DNA of 64,000 bases from Pseudobutyrivibrio sp. MD2005 (GTDB taxonomy: Bacteria > Bacillota > Clostridia > Lachnospirales > Lachnospiraceae), in the NCBI RefSeq assembly GCF_000621865.1, contig NZ_JHXE01000008.1, forward strand, positions 225,451 through 289,450, written 5' to 3'. The notes beneath the pieces are model-generated. The model was not told the DNA's origin, did no database searches, and was given only the letters and a program-made list of their open reading frames with translations. Made by a program: the position numbers and the translations under genes. Shown here one piece after another: positions 12,805 to 20,725 of the stretch; positions within the stretch are counted from its first letter, which is position 1; every line of letters starts with the position of its first letter.

Positions 12805-13311
12805 TTATGCCTCAGCTTCTGCTGGAGCATCACCCTGCTCTGCGATCTGGTTGAGAACACGAGCGAAGTTTGTAATAGGTGACTGTAAGCTTCCAAGTAA
12901 CTTTGAAAGAAGTTCCTCTCTGCTTGGTACTGCTGCAACTGCCTGCATTCCCTGAGCATCATAGAATGTTCCTTCAACGACACCTGCCTTGATTTCAAGG
13001 TTCTGAGCTGTCTTACCAAACTTAGCAAGAATTCTTGCTGGTGCTGTAGCATCATCCTTTGAAACAGCGATTGCGCTAGGTCCTTCAAGAACTCCGTCAA
13101 GCTGTGCAAAGTCTGTTCCTTCGAAAGCACGCTTCATAAGTGTGTTCTTGTAAACCTTATATGTAACGCCTGCTTCACGAAGCTGCTTACGTAACTGTGT
13201 GTCTTCTGCAACTGTAAGTCCACGAGCATCAACAACTACAACTGAAGCTGCATCTTTAACCTGTGCTGAAATCTCGTCAACGATTGGCTGCTTTAATTCA
13301 ACTTTTGCCAC
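12805..13311 (-). CDS. rplJ: 50S ribosomal protein L10
   Basis: L10 anchors the L7/L12 stalk dimers to 23S rRNA. The 168-aa sequence has the N-terminal rRNA-binding domain (VVVDARGLTVAEDTQLRKQL, MKRAFEGTDF) and a C-terminal helix for L12 dimers ending in an Ala/Glu-rich tail. The upstream L10 leader suggests autogenous control: the L10-L12 complex binds its own mRNA leader. Confidence 0.98.
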   Translation of the reverse strand: MAKVELKQPIVDEISAQVKDAASVVVVDARGLTVAEDTQLRKQLREAGVTYKVYKNTLMKRAFEGTDFAQLDGVLEGPSAIAVSKDDATAPARILAKFGKTAQNLEIKAGVVEGTFYDAQGMQAVAAVPSREELLSKLLGSLQSPITNFARVLNQIAEQGDAPAEAEA

Positions 13312-13360
13312 GAATTTTTCCTCCTTATAAATTTTGCGTGTTGCTTATATGAGGATAAGT

Positions 13361-13483
13361 AAAAGAAAAACCTCTATGCCATAAAGACATAGAGGTGATT
13401 AATCGATAAATACTTAATCGTCCTCGGCTGGTAGAGATAAATCTCTTTACGGCTAACGCCACCTGCTGTCTTCGGCAACAACT
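13361..13483 (-). promoter_or_regulatory. Ribosomal protein L10 leader with attenuator hairpin
   Basis: The transcribed leader contains CGAAGACAGCAGGTGGCG and, further on, ACCAGCCGAGGACGATTAA, the hallmark segments of the Firmicutes L10 leader that mimic the L10 site on 23S rRNA. It ends in a terminator-like hairpin with arms CCTCTATG/CATAGAGG (13371-13395) followed by TTTTTCTTTT. This layout fits attenuation controlled by excess L10-L12. Confidence 0.9.
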
Positions 13484-13489
13484 TTGTGC

Positions 13490-13519
13490 ATTATATCATT
13501 TTGTATATAGGACTGTCAA
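13490..13519 (-). promoter_or_regulatory. Promoter of rplJ-rplL
   Basis: Minus strand TTGACA (13514-13519), 18-bp spacer, TATAAT (13490-13495) with an extended TGA just before the -10. It overlaps the end of rplA, so the L10 leader is transcribed independently of rplKA. Confidence 0.85.
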
Positions 13520-13522
13520 CAA

Positions 13523-14218
13523 TTAGTTTGAAACTTTTGCAACATTAAGCTTAACGCCAGGTCCCATTGTAGGAGCAAGTGAAATGCTCTTAATGTACTG
13601 ACCCTTTAAGCTTGCTGGCTTAGCCTTGTTGATAGCGTCCATAAGAGTCTGGAAGTTGTCCGCTAACTGCTCCTCTGTGAAAGAAGCCTTTCCGATAGGT
13701 ACATGGATAATATTTGTCTTATCAAGTCTATACTCAATCTTACCAGCCTTGATTTCTTCAACAGCCTTAGCAACATCCATAGTTACTGTACCAGCCTTAG
13801 GGTTTGGCATAAGTCCTCTAGGTCCAAGTACACGACCAAGACGTCCAACAACACCCATCATATCTGGAGTAGCAACTACTGAATCGAAATCACTCCATCC
13901 TTCGTTCTGGATCTTTGGAATGAGCTCCTCGCCGCCAACGAAATCAGCGCCTGCAGCCTGTGCCTCATCAAGCTTAGCACCCTTAGCGAATACTAAAACT
14001 CGTACTGTCTTACCAGTTCCGTGTGGAAGTACTACAGCACCACGGATCTGCTGCTCAGCGTGACGACCGTCACAACCAGTTCTGATATGAGCTTCAATTG
14101 TCTCATCAAATTTAGCAGTAGCATTCTTCTTTACCTGTGCGATTGCTTCTGCTGGTTCGTATGCAGCTGACTTATCATATGAGCTAATAGCTGCAACGTA
14201 TTTCTTTCCTCTTTTCAT
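13523..14218 (-). CDS. rplA: 50S ribosomal protein L1
   Basis: L1 binds 23S rRNA at the mobile E-site stalk and is an autorepressor of the L11 operon in many bacteria. The 231-aa protein has the signature region [17 protein letters not shown] and the N-terminal segment KRGKKYVAA. It is cotranscribed with rplK (84-bp gap, SD CAGGAGGT). Confidence 0.98.
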   Translation of the reverse strand: MKRGKKYVAAISSYDKSAAYEPAEAIAQVKKNATAKFDETIEAHIRTGCDGRHAEQQIRGAVVLPHGTGKTVRVLVFAKGAKLDEAQAAGADFVGGEELIPKIQNEGWSDFDSVVATPDMMGVVGRLGRVLGPRGLMPNPKAGTVTMDVAKAVEEIKAGKIEYRLDKTNIIHVPIGKASFTEEQLADNFQTLMDAINKAKPASLKGQYIKSISLAPTMGPGVKLNVAKVSN

Positions 14219-14302
14219 GTTTACCTCCTGTGGTTTATCGAGCTAATTGCTCTCCCACTCAAATAATAAATTGTAAGAACGTTGTTTTCGCTAAGCTGTT
14301 AA

Positions 14303-14728
14303 TTATTCAACAACCTCAACGCCCATTGATCTACATGTTCCCTCGATCATGCTCATAGCAGCCTCGAGTGATGCTGCGTTAAGATCAGGCATCTTTGTCT
14401 CTGCAATTTCCTGAACCTGAGCCTTAGTAATCTTTGCAACCTTTGTCTTGTTAGGAGTACCTGAAGCCTTCTGAAGCTTGCAAGCCTTCTTGATAAGAAC
14501 TGCTGCTGGTGGAGTCTTTGTGATGAAGCTGAAGCTTCTATCTGCATAAACAGTGATGATTGTAGGAACGATTGTATCGCCCATATCTGCTGTCTTTGCG
14601 TTAAACTGCTTTGTAAACTCCACGATGTTTACACCATGCTGACCAAGTGCTGGACCAACTGGTGGGGCTGGTGTAGCCTTGCCTGCTGGAATCTGCAACT
14701 TGATATAGCCTTCAATTTTCTTTGCCAT
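14303..14728 (-). CDS. rplK: 50S ribosomal protein L11
   Basis: L11 binds the GTPase-associated centre of 23S rRNA and is needed for RelA activation in stringent response. The 141-aa sequence has the proline-rich N-terminal helix [15 protein letters not shown] and the C-terminal rRNA-binding domain ([12 protein letters not shown]). It follows nusG in the standard secE-nusG-rplK-rplA order, with an SD (GCAGGAGG). Confidence 0.98.
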   Translation of the reverse strand: MAKKIEGYIKLQIPAGKATPAPPVGPALGQHGVNIVEFTKQFNAKTADMGDTIVPTIITVYADRSFSFITKTPPAAVLIKKACKLQKASGTPNKTKVAKITKAQVQEIAETKMPDLNAASLEAAMSMIEGTCRSMGVEVVE

Positions 14729-14782
14729 GATATTCCTCCTGCTTAATAAGCATTAGCATAAATTAAATTCTATAATGCTAAT

Positions 14783-15313
14783 TTAATCCATCTTACGTAC
14801 GTCCGTGAAATCAATCTCAACCGGTGTTTCACGTCCGAACATTTCAACGCTGATTGTAACTGTCTGCTTCTTAGTGTTGATAGACTTAACAATTCCGACA
14901 GTATCTTTCCATGTACCATCGACAACGCTAAGAGTATCGCCAATTTCGAAGTCAACCTCAACGTTGACCTTTTCGGTGGTGCCACCTAGTAAGTATGCCT
15001 GAACCTCTGCCTCTGACAATGGCACTGGCTTACTTCCTGGTCCAACGAAACCAGTAACACCTCTTGTGTTTCTGACAACATACCAGGTTTCATCGTTCAT
15101 AATCATCTCAATAAGAACGTAACCAGGGTACATCTTCTTTGAAACTTGCTTTTTAACGCCATCCTTAGTTTCGGTAACCTCAACCATAGGTACTCGTACA
15201 TCAAGAATCTGCTCCTCGAGATGCTGAGTCTCGATAGCCTTTTCAATGTTTGTCTTGACTTTGTTCTCATAGCCTGAGTAAGTATGAACTACATACCACT
15301 TTGCCTCTGCCAT
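14783..15313 (-). CDS. nusG: Transcription antitermination/termination factor NusG
   Basis: NusG binds the RNA polymerase clamp and modulates pausing, termination and coupling to the ribosome. The NGN domain begins WYVVHTYSGYENKV, and a C-terminal KOW domain contains GDTLSVVDGTWKDTVGIVKS. I start it at 15313 (MAEAKWYVV), 8 nt after a GGAGG SD. An upstream ATG at 15328 overlaps the secE stop codon as TAATG but would place the SD inside the coding sequence. The product is 176 aa. Confidence 0.97.
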   Translation of the reverse strand: MAEAKWYVVHTYSGYENKVKTNIEKAIETQHLEEQILDVRVPMVEVTETKDGVKKQVSKKMYPGYVLIEMIMNDETWYVVRNTRGVTGFVGPGSKPVPLSEAEVQAYLLGGTTEKVNVEVDFEIGDTLSVVDGTWKDTVGIVKSINTKKQTVTISVEMFGRETPVEIDFTDVRKMD

Positions 15314-15327
15314 ATGCGATGCCTCCA

Positions 15328-15525
15328 TTAAAAATTAACTAGGATATTAACACCCTTGTTGATCAATGCATCTAAAACGATGATGACCACTGCTACAACT
15401 ACTGACACAGCAACAACTGCTGTTGTCTGTTTTGACACGTCCTTTGGATCTGCCCAAACGATTTTATCGAACTCAGTCTTGAGACCCGAAAAACGTCCTG
15501 ACTTAACCTTTTTTTCGTCTGCCAT
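15328..15525 (-). CDS. secE: Protein translocase subunit SecE
   Basis: SecE is the small clamp subunit of the SecYEG translocon. This 65-aa protein has the short single-TM form found in Firmicutes: a cytoplasmic amphipathic part (FSGLKTEFDKIVWADPKDV) and one C-terminal membrane helix rich in Val/Ile. The start at 15525 (MADEKK) is chosen over an ATG five codons upstream because the SD GGGAGGTG is 5 nt ahead of it. It lies between rpmG and nusG. Confidence 0.95.
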   Translation of the reverse strand: MADEKKVKSGRFSGLKTEFDKIVWADPKDVSKQTTAVVAVSVVVAVVIIVLDALINKGVNILVNF

Positions 15526-15543
15526 AATTGCACCTCCCAAAGA

Positions 15544-15693
15544 TTATTTTGTTTCTTTGTGCATTGTGTGCTTCTTGCAGAATCTGCAATACTTCTTGGT
15601 TTCCATTCTGTCAGGGTGTGTCTTCTTGTCTTTTGTCATGTTGTAATTACGCTGCTGGCATTCTGTACATGCCAATGTTATCTTTGTGCGCAC
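15544..15693 (-). CDS. rpmG: 50S ribosomal protein L33, zinc-binding type
   Basis: L33 is a small 50S protein. The 49-aa protein begins with a GTG codon at 15693 ([17 protein letters not shown]), preceded 7 nt upstream by GGAGGT, and carries two CxxC pairs (CTEC, CRFC) that bind zinc. ATG codons further upstream would add residues absent from the family. It is the first gene of the rpmG-secE-nusG transcript. Confidence 0.95.
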   Translation of the reverse strand: MRTKITLACTECQQRNYNMTKDKKTHPDRMETKKYCRFCKKHTMHKETK

Positions 15694-15813
15694 AACTTCC
15701 ACCTCCGTTAAATTTCTACTTTGGCCTTGTTTATACTCACTCATCATAGCGAACAATAGATGAGGCGAAAAAAGAGCATAAAAAAAAGACCTGCTTTTCT
15801 TAGTCGCTAGCTA

Positions 15814-15842
15814 AATTTAGCACAGCCAGGTAAGTCTGTCAA
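15814..15842 (-). promoter_or_regulatory. Promoter of rpmG-secE-nusG
   Basis: Minus strand TTGACA (15837-15842), 17-bp spacer, TAAATT (15814-15819). It is the only good promoter upstream of the block and lies about 120 bp ahead of rpmG. Confidence 0.8.
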
Positions 15843-15876
15843 GTCTTTTTCTGAATTTATATATTACAAAAACACG

Positions 15877-15992
15877 ACCCTCATCAGTCAGCTAGACCAA
15901 TACGGGAAAGCAGAGCCCTTGCAAATTGCCTTCGGCAATGGGCTCGCTGTAGTAAGCAATTTACCCAAGCAAGCTTGTGCAAATTACTTGCT
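15877..15992. repeat. Intergenic hairpin cluster
   Basis: It starts with ACCCTCATCAGTCAGCT (15877-15893), a relative of the CCTCATC repeats at 31162 and 40742. Two hairpins follow: GAGCCC/GGGCTC enclosing ATTGCC-TTC-GGCAAT (15913-15945), and AGTAAGCAATTT/AAATTACTTGCT (15951-15992) capped by CAAGC-AA-GCTTG (15966-15977). The second reaches the stop codon of the permease gene and could protect its 3' end. Neither has a clear T-run. Confidence 0.55.
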
Positions 15993-16848
15993 AACCTTTT
16001 ACACCACCCAAAGTCACACCACCTACAATGTGCTTAGAAAGTATTAGGTATACAATTATAACAGGGAAGATTGAGAATGCAATCATCACGTATACCTGTC
16101 CCATATCAAACTTAAGCCAGTCTGCATTACGAAGCTGGGCTATTAATATAGGAAGAGTCTTCTTTGCGTCATCATGTAGCACAAGAGCTGGCGTGAAGTA
16201 ATTGTTCCAACTGCCTACGAAGCTGAAGATTGCCTGTACAGCAATAGCTGGCTTCATAAGAGGTGTTACAATCTGATTGAAGGTTCTGAATTCTCCAGAG
16301 CCGTCAATTCTTGCTGCTTCAACAAGTGATAGAGGAAGTGTAGCATCCATGTATTGCTTCATATAGAAGAATACCGCTGGAGATGCTATTGCAGGTACGA
16401 TAAGAGGAATAGCGCTGTTATCAAGCTTCATCTTATCAATCAACTGCAAGAAACCAAGTACAGTTACCTGGGTAGGAATCATCATAATCATAAGAATGAA
16501 TGTAAAGATGAATTTCTTTCCCTTAAAATCATATGCATGAATAGCATACGCTGTCATTGTTGAAAAATATGTAGCAAGTGTTGCTGTTAAAAATGCAATA
16601 ATCAAAGAATTAAACATACCTCTTATTATAGGTAGTGTTCCATTCTTAAGATTCACCCAGTTTTCCACCAAATGCGAGCTAGGGATAGCTGTAAATCCAG
16701 CACTTAATTCCGAATTGCTTCTTGTAGCATTAATGAACAGTACATAAAACCAGAACAAGCACAAGAACGATATTATTATTAATACAATGTAGGCAATCAG
16801 TCTTCTGAAGTGAATACCGCCGCCAGATTGTTTCTTTTTTTCTGCCAT
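15991..16848 (-). CDS. Sugar ABC transporter permease, MalG/LacG type
   Basis: Inner-membrane permease of a CUT1-family carbohydrate importer. The 285-aa protein has six predicted membrane helices and the ATPase-contact EAA loop (EAARIDGSGEFRTFNQIVTP, about residues 185-205). The start at 16848 (MAEKKKQS) is preceded by GGAGAG; the longer in-frame reading has no SD. It lies 10 bp behind the MalF-type permease. With the neighbouring cellobiose phosphorylase and LacI regulator, cellobiose or short cellodextrins are the likely substrate. No ATPase gene is present. Confidence 0.9.
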   Translation of the reverse strand: MAEKKKQSGGGIHFRRLIAYIVLIIISFLCLFWFYVLFINATRSNSELSAGFTAIPSSHLVENWVNLKNGTLPIIRGMFNSLIIAFLTATLATYFSTMTAYAIHAYDFKGKKFIFTFILMIMMIPTQVTVLGFLQLIDKMKLDNSAIPLIVPAIASPAVFFYMKQYMDATLPLSLVEAARIDGSGEFRTFNQIVTPLMKPAIAVQAIFSFVGSWNNYFTPALVLHDDAKKTLPILIAQLRNADWLKFDMGQVYVMIAFSIFPVIIVYLILSKHIVGGVTLGGVKG

Positions 16849-16858
16849 TTCTACTCTC

Positions 16859-17764
16859 CTAATTCTTTTCTGAATTTGTAAACTTGTAAACAATCAAACT
16901 TAAAATTCCAGTGATTACAAACATGTATACTGAAAGCGCACCAGCAAGACCGAAGTTCTTGCTAAACAAATGCTTGTTCAAGTACATGATAAGTGTCATT
17001 GATGAACGCATTGGATCACCAGTACCGTTTGTTAAAATCTGTGGAACATCAAACATCTGTAAACCACCGATAAGTGATGTAATCATTACATATACCAAGA
17101 TTGGTCTAAGTAATGGCAGAGTGATTTTATAAAAAATCTGATTAGCAGTTGCGCCATCAACCTGAGCCGCTTCGAATAATGAAGGATCAATACCCATCAT
17201 GCCTGCCATCAGAAGAATAGTCGTATTTCCAAACCACATAAGACAGTTCATAGTTGCCACAAGTCCTCTGACAGATCCTGCATGGCTCATAAACTGAAAC
17301 GCTTCTTTAAATACACCGACCTGAATTAACAATGAGTTTATTGGGCCGCCGTCTGCAAATAATGTAAAGAATAACATTGCGAATGCTGATGCCATAATCA
17401 AGTTTGGCATATAGATTACTGTTTTAAAAAATGTCTGGCACTTTAATCTAAGTGAAGGATCAGTAAACCAAGCTCCTAATAATAATGAAAGTACTATCTG
17501 TGGAATAAAGCCTAAAATCCACATAATCATTGTGTTCTTGAAATATAATGGTAAATCACCATTTGTAATTATTGTTTTGTAATTTTCGATTCCAACAAAA
17601 TTAGGACCAATCTGAGTTAATCCCGAACGATAATTCTCGAAAAAAGAATTATAAATAGTAGATACCAATGGTATCAACTGAAAAATTATAAATACTACAA
17701 GAAACGGAATTAAAAATATGTAGCCCCATTTATTGTATCTAACTACTTTACTTTTCTTAGCCAT
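16859..17764 (-). CDS. Sugar ABC transporter permease, MalF/LacF type
   Basis: First permease of the importer, 301 aa, six membrane helices, with the EAA loop EAAQVDGATANQIFYKITLP near the middle of the second half. The start at 17764 (MAKKSKVVRYNKWGYIF) follows the SD AGGGAG. It would form the membrane channel as a heterodimer with the MalG-type protein. A strong hairpin lies between it and the binding-protein gene, which probably lowers its expression relative to the binding protein. Confidence 0.9.
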   Translation of the reverse strand: MAKKSKVVRYNKWGYIFLIPFLVVFIIFQLIPLVSTIYNSFFENYRSGLTQIGPNFVGIENYKTIITNGDLPLYFKNTMIMWILGFIPQIVLSLLLGAWFTDPSLRLKCQTFFKTVIYMPNLIMASAFAMLFFTLFADGGPINSLLIQVGVFKEAFQFMSHAGSVRGLVATMNCLMWFGNTTILLMAGMMGIDPSLFEAAQVDGATANQIFYKITLPLLRPILVYVMITSLIGGLQMFDVPQILTNGTGDPMRSSMTLIMYLNKHLFSKNFGLAGALSVYMFVITGILSLIVYKFTNSEKN

Positions 17765-17782
17765 AAATACTCCCTTTGTCTT

Positions 17783-17820
17783 TAAAATAGGGCACATGGA
17801 GCATATCCCCCATGTGCCCC
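17783..17820 (-). terminator. Partial terminator/stabiliser between binding protein and permeases
   Basis: Perfect 10-bp stem GGGCACATGG/CCATGTGCCC (17790-17799 and 17810-17819) followed on the minus strand by TATTTTAAA. This position, behind the binding-protein gene of an ABC operon, is typical for hairpins that give excess binding protein over permease. Confidence 0.75.
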
Positions 17821-17876
17821 AATATGATTGTCAGTCTCCAGTCATCGATTTTCTAAAGAAAATCAAAAACCTGATA

Positions 17877-19295
17877 CTAGTCAGCTGTTACATCTGGGTA
17901 CTTCTCAACAATTGCCTTCTTGAACATATCAAGAGCTTCATCCTTTGTAGCGTTACCCTGGAAGTAGTTCTTCATAGCCTTTTGGAACTCTTCGTTACAT
18001 CCCTGATCATAAGCTGAAAGATTTGAGAGGTCTACCTTCTCAGCACCTTCTGCAAGCTGTGCATATGGGTTCTGTCCACCAAGAAGATCAAGGTTACCTG
18101 AATCGTCAGATGCAAGTTCTGCAAGAACTGTCTTAGAGTTTACACAATCAGCATCCTTCTGAGCGATATCCTTAAGTACTGCCTTGTCTGTTGTCATTGT
18201 AAGGATGATATCCTTTACAAGGTTAGCATTGTCTGTACCTGTAGCTGCGCAGATCCATGTACCACCCCAGTAATAAGACTGTGGTCCTACACAGTATCCC
18301 CAGCCGCCCTTGTTAGCGATTGTGCCATCCTGATCTGCATCAAGGCAGAAGTTGAAGAACCAAGCTGGTCCAAAGTAGCCGAATATCTTACCTTCTGGTC
18401 TCTTACCCTTTGCCCAGTCATCACCCCAAAGATCATCTGTTGTCTCAGCCTTAGCATCAACAAGTTCCTTAGAGTCATCAACCCACTTTTCAATGTTCTT
18501 ATCAATTACAACCTTGCCATCCTGTACCCACTTACCAGATACATTGTTTGAATATACGCGGTATGTATCGTTTACAGAGCACATCTTGTAACCAGCTTCA
18601 GCTACCTTAGCTGCTGTCTCATTGTACTTAGACCAATCAGCTACTGCTGCCTGTACTTCATCTGGATCATCTGTGCCAAGGATTTCCTTAGCTGCTTCTC
18701 TGTTGTAAATAAATCCAGCTGAGCAAGCCTGCCATGAAGAACCCTTTAAGTTACCGTTTGAATCTGTAACGATATCCTGTGTGTACTTGTACTGATCAGC
18801 AAGGTCAGCATCTGTAATTCCAAGATCCTTAAGAGCCATTGCATAATCTGTATCAACATACTTAAGTGCATAGTCAGCTTCTACAAGGAATAAGTCAACC
18901 TTGTCATCTGCTGCAGCAGATTCCTGAGCTAAAAGTGCCTCATCAAGATTGTTCTGGTATGCATTGTCTGTTGAAGGAGTGATATTCCAAACGACATCAA
19001 CATCACCAATCTTACCATGTGTTGAATCTACTTCTGTGTAGCCTGCATAATGATCTGTAAGACGGCTCTTGAACTCCTCGTTCCATCCATAGATGTTAAG
19101 AACCTTACCTGTGTCTTCAGGAAGCTCTACTGCAGCATCAGCTGTATCAGTTGTCTCAGTAGCAGTGGTTTCTTCTGTAGAAGTGCTGTCTGAGCTAGCT
19201 GTGTCTGTTGAAGCTGTTTCTGAACTACCACATGCAGCAAACATTGTTGCTGTCATTGTTGCCATTGCTAGCAAACTTACTAAACGTTTTTTCAT
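17877..19295 (-). CDS. Sugar-binding lipoprotein of ABC transporter
   Basis: Extracellular solute-binding protein, 472 aa. The signal peptide (KKRLVSLLAMATMTATMFAA) ends at a lipobox cysteine near residue 22, so it should be lipid-anchored. A Ser/Thr/Glu linker of about 35 residues follows, then the family-1 type binding domain with many aromatic residues that could stack on sugars. It belongs with the two permeases. Cellobiose or cellodextrin specificity is inferred from the adjacent phosphorylase. The first codons include TAAACGTTTT (19281-19290), which resembles the LacI operator core. Confidence 0.9.
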   Translation of the reverse strand: MKKRLVSLLAMATMTATMFAACGSSETASTDTASSDSTSTEETTATETTDTADAAVELPEDTGKVLNIYGWNEEFKSRLTDHYAGYTEVDSTHGKIGDVDVVWNITPSTDNAYQNNLDEALLAQESAAADDKVDLFLVEADYALKYVDTDYAMALKDLGITDADLADQYKYTQDIVTDSNGNLKGSSWQACSAGFIYNREAAKEILGTDDPDEVQAAVADWSKYNETAAKVAEAGYKMCSVNDTYRVYSNNVSGKWVQDGKVVIDKNIEKWVDDSKELVDAKAETTDDLWGDDWAKGKRPEGKIFGYFGPAWFFNFCLDADQDGTIANKGGWGYCVGPQSYYWGGTWICAATGTDNANLVKDIILTMTTDKAVLKDIAQKDADCVNSKTVLAELASDDSGNLDLLGGQNPYAQLAEGAEKVDLSNLSAYDQGCNEEFQKAMKNYFQGNATKDEALDMFKKAIVEKYPDVTAD

Positions 19296-19381
19296 TTTGT
19301 GTTCCTCCCAATTTTTACGCGCTTTGCACGTTTTGCTTGATTATTACTGCATTTATATAAGTTGATTTCTCAACCAAATGC

Positions 19382-20395
19382 CTAATTAAGTTTTTTTAGA
19401 GTATCTCCCTCAAGGAGTTTTCCTTTTACCACAATCTGCTTAATCAATGTGGTCTTTGGCCTTTCGATTAAATCGATAAGATTCTTAGCTGCCTGAGTTC
19501 CAAGGCCATCTGTATCCTGCCTATATGTTGTAAGACGCGGACAAATGTGGCGAGCCACCTTAATTCCATCAAAACCTACAACTGATATATCATCTGGTAC
19601 CTTTAAGCCTCTTTCCGCAATAGCTCTCAGACCTCCATATGTTGCATAATCATCTGGATAGAAGATACAAGTTGGTCTTGTTCTTAACTTAAGTAATTCT
19701 AATGTCTTTTCGTAAGCTCCATGTGTATCCCTATAAGGAGATTCTTTGATATACTCATCAGGAACTTCGATACCATATTCCTCCATTTTTCTATTAAATG
19801 TAACCAGGCGTAAATTCGTTGTAGAAGAACTCAAGCCATGAATATAGGCGATTCTTCTATGCCCTGAAACCACTGCAAAATCCACCAAATCCGACATACC
19901 ACCAACATTATCAGAAAGAATTGCTGTAGTTTCGTTGTAAAGGTGATCTATTGTAACTACAGGTATATTGCTTTTAACCAGTTCAAAAACTTCTGGATCA
20001 TCAAAATGTACATTCGCAATTATTACTCCATCAAAACGACGATATCTTGCATGTTCCAAATAAGATGTTCTTCCCGGTCTACTTCTATCATTAGAGATAA
20101 AAGTTATGTCATAACCATTTTTTTCAACTTCTTTTTTAAAACTTTCCAAAACTGGTGCAAAGAAATCATGTGTCAAACCGCTGTTAGCATCATCCATAAA
20201 TAGGACGCCAATATTATGTGTGCGATTTGTCTTCATCGTCTTCGCCGCTGCATTTGGGACATAGCCCATTTCCTTTGCAGTTCTTTGTATCCTAGCTTTT
20301 GTCTCAATACCAATATCGCTATGATCATTTAATGACTTGCTTACTGTAGCTGTAGATACGCCACAGGCCGCTGCAATGTCCTTTAGTGAAACCAT
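19382..20395 (-). CDS. LacI-family transcriptional regulator
   Basis: 337 aa. The N-terminal helix-turn-helix reads VSLKDIAAACGVSTATVSKSL, then the hinge helix PNAAAKTMKTNRT and a periplasmic-binding-protein-like effector domain (about 60-337). It is divergent from the cellobiose phosphorylase gene and directly upstream of the binding-protein gene, so it is the probable repressor of both. An operator-like site lies just downstream of its own -10, which suggests autorepression. The effector is unknown; cellobiose is the obvious candidate. Confidence 0.92.
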   Translation of the reverse strand: MVSLKDIAAACGVSTATVSKSLNDHSDIGIETKARIQRTAKEMGYVPNAAAKTMKTNRTHNIGVLFMDDANSGLTHDFFAPVLESFKKEVEKNGYDITFISNDRSRPGRTSYLEHARYRRFDGVIIANVHFDDPEVFELVKSNIPVVTIDHLYNETTAILSDNVGGMSDLVDFAVVSGHRRIAYIHGLSSSTTNLRLVTFNRKMEEYGIEVPDEYIKESPYRDTHGAYEKTLELLKLRTRPTCIFYPDDYATYGGLRAIAERGLKVPDDISVVGFDGIKVARHICPRLTTYRQDTDGLGTQAAKNLIDLIERPKTTLIKQIVVKGKLLEGDTLKKLN

Positions 20396-20725
20396 TTCTT
20401 TTCCTCTCCCTAGTTTATCTCTTCCACTTAATCGTTTTCGTGACTTAAATATAAATCCTTTTACGATAATTCACAAGATGTTTTCGAAAATTCGTCTTTA
20501 AGTTACAGTTTCGTTAACTAGTTTAGTGAGTTTTCAACAAACTTTGTTTCATATAATTGTTATTCGCCACACTTATTGCTATTCTATAGGGGAATTAGTT
20601 TGTCTAATTACTTAAACGTTTACGTGTGATATTTTTATTTAATCCCTTGTATATCACTTTTTACTCACTTAATCGTTTATCAAGATACACTATTTAATCT
20701 TTAATCATTTTCTTAGGAGGATAAA
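20396..20725. promoter_or_regulatory. Divergent control region lacI-cbp with three operator-like sites
   Basis: 330 bp without genes. Three copies of a YACTTAAWCGTTTW motif are present: CACTTAATCGTTTT (20425-20438), TACTTAAACGTTTA (20609-20622) and CACTTAATCGTTTA (20666-20679). The core TAAACGTTTA is palindromic with the central CG typical of LacI-family operators. One site follows the regulator promoter; two lie ahead of cbp. The SD of cbp (TAGGAGGA) is strong. I could not fix the cbp promoter. Confidence 0.75.
20448..20476 (-). promoter_or_regulatory. Promoter of the LacI-family regulator
   Basis: Minus strand TTGTGA (20471-20476), 17-bp spacer, TATATT (20448-20453). The first operator-like site (20425-20438) covers roughly +3 to +16 of this transcript. 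Confidence 0.7.
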
